Origin: a bacterium
Lineage (GTDB): Bacteria; Actinomycetota; Acidimicrobiia; Acidimicrobiales; UBA8592
Direction: 5' to 3'
Assembly (NCBI GenBank): GCA_002713605.1
Contig: PATL01000007.1
Location: 2,498-10,854, forward strand
Length of the DNA stretch: 8,357 bases
Positions within the stretch are counted from its first letter, which is position 1. Every line of letters begins with the position of its first letter. Below the pieces are notes generated by a model. It had not been told where the DNA came from, made no database searches, and worked only from the letters and a program-made list of their open reading frames with translations. Below are positions 1 through 5,514 of the stretch, in pieces. The position numbers and the translations under genes were made by a program.

Positions 1-1
1 T

Positions 2-73
2 CTGCCACCAGAAACTGAAACCTCAGAGCTAATAAAGCTAGCCTTGCAGAAACTCGCAATAAACTCGAGATGA
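2..73 (+). CDS. ruvA: Holliday junction branch migration protein RuvA, C-terminal end (partial)
   Basis: The first complete codon is at 2 and the frame stays open for 23 codons to TGA at 71-73. The visible peptide runs LPPETETSELIKLALQKL and ends AINSR. It resembles the last helices of RuvA domain III, the small C-terminal domain that contacts RuvB and typically ends in a pattern like E..(I/V)K.AL..L. RuvA binds the four-way junction as a tetramer and recruits RuvB. The identification rests on this short tail plus its place 18 bases before ruvB, the usual ruvA-ruvB order. The gene starts outside the window, so nothing can be said about the junction-binding domains. Confidence 0.75.
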   Translation: MPPETETSELIKLALQKLAINSR

Positions 74-91
74 CAAGCTAATAAACTGATT

Positions 92-1153
92 ATGAGAGAC
101 GAATTACTTTCCCCAAAAGAATCTGAAGAGGAAAACCATTCAGATGTAGATATGAGTTTGCAAGATCTTCGTCCTGATTCGCTCAAGGATTTTGTTGGGC
201 AAGCCGAACTCAAAGAGCATTTAGAAATTATTCTTGGGGCAGCCCAGATGAGAGGAAAGCCTTCAGACCATCTACTGTTCGCCGGACCTCCCGGATTAGG
301 GAAAACGACATTAGCCAATATCGTTGCAGGCGAAATGGGCGTTGCCATGCACAGTACTTCAGGTCCAGCGCTTGAACGAGCGGGAGACCTAGCAGCGATA
401 CTGACTAAGCTCGAGCCAGGCGATGTTTTGTTTATTGATGAAATACACCGCCTCTCAAAAGCGGTTGAAGAGGTTTTGTATCCAGCAATGGAGGACTTTC
501 AACTCGATATTGTGTTAGGAAAAGGTCCGGCAGCGAGATCAGTACGGCTAGCAATTTCACCTTTTACTTTAGTAGCTGCGACAACTAGGACTGGCTTGAT
601 AACAGGACCTCTACGAGACAGATTTGGGCTGGTCGCCAGACTGGACTACTACACCGCAACGGATCTAGAAAAGATAGTTACACGTTCTGCGCGCATTATT
701 GATGTTGAAATTGATCAGGCCGGAAGTTCTGAGATAGCTAGAAGAGCACGGGGAACACCGCGAATAGCAAATAGGTTGTTACGTCGAGTGCGTGATTATG
801 CTGAAATGAAAGCAAAGGGAATCATAGATCAAGCAACGGCAAACGAAGGACTCAAAGTATTTGGGGTTGATGGTAGAGGCTTAGATAAAGTAGATCGTTC
901 TATATTGAGTTCTCTATGCAAACAATTTAGCGGAGGGCCAGTGGGGCTCTCTACACTTGCTATAAGCGTTTCTGAGCCCGCCGAAACAGTTGAGGATGTG
1001 TATGAACCGTTCCTTATTCAGCAAGGTTTCCTAATGCGAACACCCCGAGGAAGAGTCGCAACTGATGCGGCATGGCAACATCTTAATTTAGAGCCCCGAA
1101 AGCAAACAGACTCTCCTAAATCTAATGATCTTTTTTCGGAGCTTGAGGAATAG
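92..1153 (+). CDS. ruvB: Holliday junction branch migration ATPase RuvB
   Basis: RuvB is the AAA+ motor that drives branch migration of Holliday junctions with RuvA, in the cytoplasm on DNA. The 353-residue product is slightly longer than the usual 330-350 because of an acidic N-terminal stretch of about 20 residues. All family motifs are visible: Walker A GPPGLGKT at 65-72, Walker B with LFIDEIHRL at 113-121, sensor 1 AATTR at 162-166, the arginine finger in GPLRDRFG (R175), and sensor 2 GTPRIA at 221-226. The C-terminal winged helix includes [15 protein letters not shown]. The ATG at 92 has no clear Shine-Dalgarno sequence, which fits translation following ruvA, whose stop lies 18 bases upstream. 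The next in-frame Met (residue 21) would also keep the whole AAA+ core, so the exact N-terminus is less certain than the identity. queA follows after 12 bases. Confidence 0.97.
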   Translation: MRDELLSPKESEEENHSDVDMSLQDLRPDSLKDFVGQAELKEHLEIILGAAQMRGKPSDHLLFAGPPGLGKTTLANIVAGEMGVAMHSTSGPALERAGDLAAILTKLEPGDVLFIDEIHRLSKAVEEVLYPAMEDFQLDIVLGKGPAARSVRLAISPFTLVAATTRTGLITGPLRDRFGLVARLDYYTATDLEKIVTRSARIIDVEIDQAGSSEIARRARGTPRIANRLLRRVRDYAEMKAKGIIDQATANEGLKVFGVDGRGLDKVDRSILSSLCKQFSGGPVGLSTLAISVSEPAETVEDVYEPFLIQQGFLMRTPRGRVATDAAWQHLNLEPRKQTDSPKSNDLFSELEE

Positions 1154-1165
1154 AAGAGCTAAATC

Positions 1166-2158
1166 TTGGACATTTCAAATTTTGACTATGACTTGCCAAA
1201 AGACTCGATTGCTCAGTTTCCTTTGGGTCAAAGAGACGAATCCAAGCTCTTGGTCTCTACCCAAGATGTTGAGCATATGCACACAAGAGATTTCCCGAAC
1301 CTTTTAAGGCCCGGAGATGTGGTAGTTCTCAATGAAGCTCGTGTTATGCCGGCAAGATTAAACTTGAGGAGAGTTACCGGTGGATCTGTTGAAGTGTTAG
1401 CTCTTGAAGAGGTTGACAATGGGAAGTGGGAAGCACTGGTACGTCCCAGCAGAAAGATTCAAGTTGGTGAAGAATTACTTGATCAATCTGGGAAAGCAGT
1501 ATTACGTGTCGATGAAGTTACTCATAAAGGGACAAGGTATATTTCACCCATCAAAGCGGAAATGAGAGAAATTTTTAGTATCCACGGAGAAATTCCTTTG
1601 CCACCCTATATAGAGAACAACGGAATTGATCAGAGTCGATATCAAACCGTTTATGCACAAAATGAAAATTCTGTTGCTGCGCCCACAGCTGGTCTGCACA
1701 TAACAGAAGAAATCATTGATAGATGCTCAGCAGCTGGAGCATCAGTGGTGACGGTTAACTTAAGTGTGGGCATTGGCACATTTCAACCTATTGCAACTGA
1801 CTCCATTAATGAGCATGTAATGCATTCCGAGAGATACTTCGTCGAGGCTGACGTCTGGGAAAGTGTCCAGAAAGCAAAGAGGGTCATCGCTGTAGGAACA
1901 ACCGTAGTGCGAACCCTCGAGTCAGTTGCATCCACTGGGCGCTTAGAAGGGAGAACTGAGCTTTATATTAAGCCAGGATTTCAGTTCAGAGTCGTTGACT
2001 CCCTGTTGACTAACTTCCATCTACCTAAGTCAAGCTTGCTGGTGATGATTGAGGCATTTATGGGAAAGAGTTGGAAAAATCTCTATTATTTGGCACTAAA
2101 AGAAGGATATAGGTTTCTTTCATTTGGTGACGCCATGTTTATTGAACGTGGTGAATAG
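1166..2158 (+). CDS. queA: S-adenosylmethionine:tRNA ribosyltransferase-isomerase QueA
   Basis: QueA transfers and isomerises the ribosyl group of S-adenosylmethionine onto preQ1 in tRNA, giving epoxyqueuosine, the penultimate step of queuosine synthesis. The start is TTG at 1166. It is chosen because the product then begins MDISNFDYDLPKDSIAQ, the standard QueA N-terminus, and because a purine-rich AGAAGAG lies about 8 bases upstream. Family motifs are present in order: LNEARVMPARL (55-65), GEIPLPPYI (141-149), AAPTAGLH (171-178), VGIGTFQP (201-208), HVMHSE (217-222), VGTTVVRTLES, TNFHLPKSSLLVMIEAFMG and YRFLSFGDAMFI near the C-terminus. At 330 residues it is a little short of the E. coli protein but complete at both ends. 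One small oddity is LSVGIGTF, where the family usually has LHVG. It sits 12 bases after ruvB and 36 before tgt, its pathway partner. Confidence 0.96.
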   Translation: MDISNFDYDLPKDSIAQFPLGQRDESKLLVSTQDVEHMHTRDFPNLLRPGDVVVLNEARVMPARLNLRRVTGGSVEVLALEEVDNGKWEALVRPSRKIQVGEELLDQSGKAVLRVDEVTHKGTRYISPIKAEMREIFSIHGEIPLPPYIENNGIDQSRYQTVYAQNENSVAAPTAGLHITEEIIDRCSAAGASVVTVNLSVGIGTFQPIATDSINEHVMHSERYFVEADVWESVQKAKRVIAVGTTVVRTLESVASTGRLEGRTELYIKPGFQFRVVDSLLTNFHLPKSSLLVMIEAFMGKSWKNLYYLALKEGYRFLSFGDAMFIERGE

Positions 2159-2185
2159 CTACGATAAATGGAAACATATGAGGTC

Positions 2186-2192
2186 AGAAGGT
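2186..2192 (+). promoter_or_regulatory. Ribosome binding site of tgt
   Basis: AGAAGGT lies just before a doubled GTG (2195 and 2198). From AGAAGG the spacing is 3 bases to the first GTG and 6 to the second, so the second may be the real start. A GAGGT at 2180-2184 would suit the first GTG with 10 bases. The two choices differ by one residue only. Confidence 0.5.
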
Positions 2193-2194
2193 AA

Positions 2195-3310
2195 GTGGTG
2201 AAGCCTAATTTTGAAATAGAAGCGACAGCTGGTAATGCGCGTGCTGGAGTTCTATCTATGCAAAGGCATGTTCTTGATACCCCAACTTTCATGCCAGTAG
2301 GGACAAGAGGGTCAGTCAGAACAATCACGTCTCAAGATCTCGAAGAATTAGGTGCAGATATCATTCTTGGGAATACGTATCATTTGATGTTAAGACCTGG
2401 CGAGGACCTCATTCAAGAATTTGGTGGGATTCATGGATTTGCAGACTGGAAGCGTCTTATTCTTACTGATTCGGGAGGCTACCAAGTCTTCTCATTAGAG
2501 CCTGATGTAGATGATGCTGGTGTTGAGTTTAAATCTACCTATGATGGCAGTCTGCACAGATTAACTCCGGAAAGAGCCGTTGACATACAATGTGCATTAG
2601 GTTCTGATATCCAAATGGTTCTAGATGTTTGCCCGCCAATCCCTGCTGAGAAAAGAGTTCTTGAACTCGCTGTTGAGAGAACTCATAAATGGGCGATAAG
2701 AGGACGCAATCACTTCTTATCGAAAGAAAAGAGTTTCGAAAATGAACGCGCTCAATTTGGTATTGTCCAAGGCGGACTAGACCGAGAACTGCGACGAATT
2801 TCAGCTGAACAAATTGTTGATATTGGTTTCGATGGGTACGCAATAGGTGGTTTATCCGTCGGGGAAACAAGGCAGGAAATGATTGAGCCTATGCGGATAA
2901 GTGCTGAGGGACTTCCTGAGCAACAACCACGGTATTTTATGGGCTTAGGGGATCCAGCAGGACTGGTTCAAGCAATTGCATGCGGTGTTGATATGTTCGA
3001 TTGTGTTTGGCCAACAAGATTAGCAAGGCATGGCACAGCGTTAACGATGAAAGGGCGCGTTAACTTGGGAGCAGCCAGATATGCAAAAAGTGATGATGCC
3101 ATTGATCCGGACTTCGATTCAAGTCCTGCAAGTCGGTGGTCACGGGGCTACATACGACATCTTCTATCTGTGGGTGAACCAGTAGCTGCTAGGCTTCTTA
3201 CTCTTCATAACCTTGCATGGATAATCGACTTTATGAAACGTGCGAGGATATCTATCATTCAAGGGACATTTGATGATTTTCAAAAAGAAACACTCCAAAT
3301 TTGGGGCTAA
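2195..3310 (+). CDS. tgt: tRNA-guanine transglycosylase lacking the zinc-site cysteines
   Basis: Tgt exchanges guanine 34 of GUN-anticodon tRNAs for preQ1, the substrate QueA (encoded just upstream) then acts on. The (beta/alpha)8 barrel is complete at 371 residues. Visible motifs are TPTFMPVGTRG (29-39), LILTDSGGYQVFSL with catalytic base D92, LDVCPP (143-148), GIVQGG (189-194), GYAIGGLSVGE (214-224), and GVDMFDCVWPTR with nucleophile D269. C146 and V222 match the Z. mobilis Cys158/Val233 pair linked to preQ1 rather than queuine specificity. The oddity is the zinc site. Bacterial Tgt normally has CxCxxC plus a downstream His (Z. mobilis C318, C320, C323, H349). The equivalents here are F307, S309, A312 and H338, so all three cysteines are gone while flanking sequence (IDPDFDSSPAS, WSRGYIRHLL, RLLTLHN) aligns without gaps. 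The start is GTG (2195 or 2198). The reading frame is intact, so it is either a zinc-free active enzyme or one losing function. Identity is firm; activity is uncertain. Confidence 0.93.
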   Translation: MVKPNFEIEATAGNARAGVLSMQRHVLDTPTFMPVGTRGSVRTITSQDLEELGADIILGNTYHLMLRPGEDLIQEFGGIHGFADWKRLILTDSGGYQVFSLEPDVDDAGVEFKSTYDGSLHRLTPERAVDIQCALGSDIQMVLDVCPPIPAEKRVLELAVERTHKWAIRGRNHFLSKEKSFENERAQFGIVQGGLDRELRRISAEQIVDIGFDGYAIGGLSVGETRQEMIEPMRISAEGLPEQQPRYFMGLGDPAGLVQAIACGVDMFDCVWPTRLARHGTALTMKGRVNLGAARYAKSDDAIDPDFDSSPASRWSRGYIRHLLSVGEPVAARLLTLHNLAWIIDFMKRARISIIQGTFDDFQKETLQIWG

Positions 3311-3348
3311 TAAGAAAGCCGATTTTCCTCAATCAGTGTGCAACGGCT

Positions 3349-3377
3349 AAATAAATATAGAGGCTTATTTCTTTTTT
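3349..3377 (+). terminator. Weak possible intrinsic terminator after tgt
   Basis: AAATAA (3349-3354) can pair with TTATTT (3365-3370) around a 10-base loop, followed by C and six T (3372-3377) and a further T-rich stretch. The stem is only six A-T pairs, so it would be weak. Placement 38 bases after the tgt stop is reasonable. AGCCG at 3317-3321 could also pair with CGGCT at 3344-3348. Confidence 0.3.
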
Positions 3378-3425
3378 GTTTACTTTTTCTGATTAACCAA
3401 ATTATTCGCAAACACATCGGAACCT

Positions 3426-3431
3426 TACAAT
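3426..3431 (+). promoter_or_regulatory. Candidate -10 box of a yajC-secDF promoter
   Basis: TACAAT matches five of six bases of the sigma-70-type TATAAT and lies 48 bases before the yajC start, in the largest gene-free stretch of the window (3311-3479). The -35 position is poor (TTATTC at 3402-3407, 18-base spacing). The change of functional block and the terminator-like element upstream make a promoter here plausible, but the sequence alone does not prove it. Confidence 0.35.
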
Positions 3432-3464
3432 GATCCGGTAGCATTTGGAATTGACCACAAGATT

Positions 3465-3470
3465 AGGAGA
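3465..3470 (+). promoter_or_regulatory. Ribosome binding site of yajC
   Basis: AGGAGA is one of the strongest Shine-Dalgarno matches in the window, nine bases before the ATG at 3480. It supports this start and a freshly initiated gene at the head of the sec cluster. Confidence 0.7.
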
Positions 3471-3479
3471 TATCAAACT

Positions 3480-3752
3480 ATGGATGGTGTTTTAATCCTA
3501 CCTATATTGCTTTTGCTTATGTACTTTATGATCCTGAGACCACAGCAAAAACAGCGAAAGCAACAACAAGCAATGATCTCAACTCTTGATGTTGGTGATG
3601 ATGTAATACTGGAGTCAGGAATCTACGGGACGGTAAGTGACCTTGACGGGGGGACTCTTTTTATTATGGTCGCTGACGGTGTAGAAATTAAGGTTGCAAA
3701 AAGTACTGTTGCTAGGATGATCTCATACGATGACGATTCGGAGCTAAATTAA
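3480..3752 (+). CDS. yajC: Preprotein translocase accessory subunit YajC
   Basis: YajC is a small single-span membrane protein that associates with SecDF and SecYEG and is encoded beside them in most bacteria. The 90-residue product has one hydrophobic segment at about 4-18 (VLILPILLLLMYFMI), directly followed by the family signature LRPQQKQRKQQQ at 19-30. A compact cytoplasmic domain follows, with VGDDVILESGIYGTVSDLDGGTLFIMVADGVEIKVAKSTVARM, shown here as the pattern GD.V...(G)GI.G.V at 39-52 and V....V at 68-79. It ends in an acidic tail (DDDSE). Length is typical. It has a strong ribosome binding site, stands first after the long gap, and precedes secD, but is separated from it by an unusual 131-bp insertion. 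Confidence 0.95.
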   Translation: MDGVLILPILLLLMYFMILRPQQKQRKQQQAMISTLDVGDDVILESGIYGTVSDLDGGTLFIMVADGVEIKVAKSTVARMISYDDDSELN

Positions 3753-3761
3753 TTTATTTCT

Positions 3762-3802
3762 ATTAGGGGTTAGAACAAGAGATGAAGAAACAAGTTCTCC
3801 TC
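3762..3802 (+). repeat. Direct repeat A, copy 1 (secD leader plus first seven codons)
   Basis: This 41-base segment matches 3892-3933. The last 29 bases (3774-3802 against 3905-3933) are identical and contain the ATG and codons for MKKQVLL. Upstream, the copies differ by one substitution (3773 G against 3904 T) and one extra G in a G run. By position, this copy is in the native place just after yajC. Confidence 0.95.
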
Positions 3803-3916
3803 AGTGGTAATTTCGATCAGAATCGAGCAGAAGATACTGCGTTAGTGCTCAAATATGGTTCACTGCCTATAGAATTTACTACTTCAGTTTCATTAGGGGG
3901 TTATAACAAGAGATGA
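3782..3916 (+). pseudogene. 44-codon mini-ORF made of two secD fragments, overlapping the secD start
   Basis: From ATG 3782 the frame runs 44 codons to TGA 3914-3916. Residues 1-7 are MKKQVLL, identical to the SecD N-terminus. Residues 8-29 (SGNFDQ...YGSLP) are identical to SecD residues 305-326, and the DNA under them (3803-3867) is an exact 65-base copy of 4825-4889. Residues 30-32 (IEF) still resemble SecD LEF. Residues 33-44 (TTSVSLGGYNKR) are a tail that reads through the second copy of the secD leader. The fusion is in frame at the internal junction. Its stop overlaps the secD start as ATGA, the arrangement of translationally coupled genes, and it has the same AGGGG-type leader as secD. 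It lacks the SecD membrane segments and signal anchor. It could be a non-functional duplication scar, a coupling leader, or a translated short peptide; the sequence cannot decide. Called pseudogene because it is derived from secD and carries only a fragment. Confidence 0.7.
3803..3867 (+). repeat. Direct repeat B, copy 1 (copy of an internal secD segment)
   Basis: These 65 bases, beginning AGTGGTAATTTCGATCAG, are identical to 4825-4889 inside secD, in the same orientation and 1022 bases apart. After 3867 similarity fades (CCTATAGAATTT against CCGTTGGAATTC). The left junction with repeat A at 3802/3803 is abrupt, without obvious shared bases. Confidence 0.97.
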
Positions 3917-3933
3917 AGAAACAAGTTCTCCTC
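3892..3933 (+). repeat. Direct repeat A, copy 2 (leader and first codons of intact secD)
   Basis: This is the 42-base counterpart of 3762-3802, with its ATG exactly 131 bases after the ATG of copy 1. It carries the start codon of the full-length secD and supplies the TGA that ends the mini-ORF. AGGGGG at 3895-3900, 12 bases before the ATG, is the only Shine-Dalgarno-like tract. Confidence 0.95.
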
Positions 3934-5514
3934 CCTTTAGTTTCAATTCTTGTTATCGTTGGCGGATTATTTGGATGGTCACAAGGTGCGGGCAATAGTG
4001 TTCTGCTGGGATTGGACCTTAAAGGTGGGGCAGAGGTTGTCCTTGAACCTGTTGAAGATACAGAACTTAGCGGGGATGCACTCGATGAAGCTCTTGATAA
4101 ATCTGTTGAGATAATCCGTAATCGTGTCGATGGTCTAGGCGTTGCAGAACCGGATATAACACGTCAAGGAAATAGAATCGTGGTTCAACTCCCTGGGGTA
4201 GAGGATCAAAGCAGAGCTTTAGAAGTTGTTGGCCAAACAGCTGAGTTACGCTTTAGACCTGTTTGTGCGATCCTTCCTGCTGTACCAATAAAATTAGACC
4301 AGGTAAATAACCAGACTTCTGATGAGGTAAACGATGGACCAGTCGGAATTCTTCCAACCGACCAAGACGAACTCCCAGAGGAGGGTCCAGAAGGTAGCGA
4401 ATCTCAGGCAATGGGTTCAACTCCTGATGGTATTGGATGTGAAAATCTAGGGTTTGCTCTTGAGGATGCTCTAGGCATGGAAAACACCGTAGCGGATGAT
4501 GACGAAGCAGAGAATCCGGTTATTTTTCCTCTGCTTGACTCCGAAGGAAACCCTTACCAACGATTACTTTTAGGAAGAACTATGCTCACTGGGGCTTCGC
4601 TTGAAACAGCGGATGCCAGCTTTGCAGGGGGGTTTGAATGGCAAGTTCTTCCTATCTTTCGTTCCGGAGCAGACGGCATTGACTTATTCAACGCAGCAGC
4701 TAATGCGTGCTATAACCGAACGTCAAAGTGTCAAACGGGACAATTAGCGATTGTTCTTGATGGGGTTATTGAATCAGCACCTAATGTGAATACCCCTTTC
4801 TTTGAAAGAGACCAAATTGTCATAAGTGGTAATTTCGATCAGAATCGAGCAGAAGATACTGCGTTAGTGCTCAAATATGGTTCACTGCCGTTGGAATTCG
4901 GAGACCCAACTGATCCAACAAGTGGCAGTAGAGTTCGTTTAGTTTCTGCAACACTCGGCCAAGATTCTTTAGATGCGGGTATTACCGCCGGACTGGTTGG
5001 TCTTGCGCTAGTCGCCTTGTACATGATCGCCTACTACAAGCTATTAGGTTTGGCAGCGATGCTTTCTTTAGCGGTGTCTGGAACCATGTTGTGGGTAATC
5101 CTCTCATGGCTATCTGAAACACGAAGCTTGGCATTAACGCTGGCTGGGGTGGTTGGATTGATAGTCTCCATAGGTACGTCTCTGGATTCAAACGTGGTTT
5201 ACTTTGAGCATTTAAAAGAGGATATAAGGAATGGAAGGACCCTGCGTTCTGCAGTGGATCAGTCATTCCCAATAGCCTTTAAAACAATCTTTTGGGCTAA
5301 TCTCGCTTCTCTCATTGGCGCCGCCATTCTTTACTTCCTTACAGTTGGTTCGGTTAGAGGGTTTGCTTTAATGCTTGGCCTGGCATCAATACTTGACTTG
5401 GTGGCCACCTATTTCTTCCTCAGACCTGTTGTGAAATTAATGGGAATGCAGAAAGCAATACAAGATCGATCGTGGTTAAGTGGCTTACCAGTTTCTGATG
5501 GGGAGGAGTCGTGA
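3913..5514 (+). CDS. secD: Protein translocase subunit SecD
   Basis: SecD, with SecF, forms the proton-driven membrane complex that helps pull preproteins out of the SecYEG channel on the outer side. The 533-residue product has the complete architecture: a first membrane segment at about 5-22, the conserved LGLDLKGG at 32-39, a large extracytoplasmic domain to about 350, then five further membrane segments (roughly 356-376, 378-400, 406-429, 456-477, 480-507). The conserved membrane aspartate is D425 (IGTSLDSNVVYFE), and the motif ISGNFDQNRAEDTALVLKYG begins at 304. The stretch at about 130-205 is an acidic, low-complexity insertion, and the outer domain has four cysteines (118, 176, 266, 273). 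The ATG at 3913 is supported by the membrane segment starting at once. Residues 305-326 are duplicated as DNA upstream. The stop overlaps the likely GTG start of secF by four bases. Confidence 0.97.
   Translation: MKKQVLLPLVSILVIVGGLFGWSQGAGNSVLLGLDLKGGAEVVLEPVEDTELSGDALDEALDKSVEIIRNRVDGLGVAEPDITRQGNRIVVQLPGVEDQSRALEVVGQTAELRFRPVCAILPAVPIKLDQVNNQTSDEVNDGPVGILPTDQDELPEEGPEGSESQAMGSTPDGIGCENLGFALEDALGMENTVADDDEAENPVIFPLLDSEGNPYQRLLLGRTMLTGASLETADASFAGGFEWQVLPIFRSGADGIDLFNAAANACYNRTSKCQTGQLAIVLDGVIESAPNVNTPFFERDQIVISGNFDQNRAEDTALVLKYGSLPLEFGDPTDPTSGSRVRLVSATLGQDSLDAGITAGLVGLALVALYMIAYYKLLGLAAMLSLAVSGTMLWVILSWLSETRSLALTLAGVVGLIVSIGTSLDSNVVYFEHLKEDIRNGRTLRSAVDQSFPIAFKTIFWANLASLIGAAILYFLTVGSVRGFALMLGLASILDLVATYFFLRPVVKLMGMQKAIQDRSWLSGLPVSDGEES
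4825..4889 (+). repeat. Direct repeat B, copy 2 (native copy inside secD)
   Basis: This is the source copy of the 65-base segment found at 3803-3867. It encodes SecD residues 305-326, the end of the extracytoplasmic domain just before the second membrane segment, and one of the better conserved SecD motifs. It is taken as the native copy because it sits in the expected position of a full-length protein. Confidence 0.97.
5501..5508 (+). promoter_or_regulatory. Purine tract at the secD-secF junction
   Basis: GGGAGGAG lies inside the last secD codons. From its GGAGG core there are 4 bases to GTG 5511, tight but usable, and 10 bases to an in-frame TTG at 5517. It supports secF initiation at or close to the overlap, coupled to secD termination. 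Confidence 0.5.

Noticed and set aside
1125..1307. 60-codon + frame across the ruvB-queA junction
   Set aside because: It overlaps ruvB and queA in another frame. The queA N-terminus from TTG 1166 is a clear family match.
2168..2194. Short ATG frame before tgt (eight codons from 2168)
   Set aside because: It is too short to judge, has no family, and the doubled GTG with AGAAGGT explains the region.
2535..2870. 111-codon open frame on the minus strand
   Set aside because: It is antisense to the conserved core of tgt and has no family resemblance.
3451..3456. TTGACC as a -35 promoter element before yajC
   Set aside because: A matching -10 would fall at 3474-3479, directly against the yajC start codon and after its ribosome binding site, and the bases there do not resemble a -10 box.
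3762..3933. The duplicated secD pieces as a mere assembly or amplification chimera
   Set aside because: Not excluded without reads, but the two leader copies differ by a substitution and an indel and the fragment edge has diverged, which a simple chimera of one sequence would not produce. Two separate junctions would also be needed.
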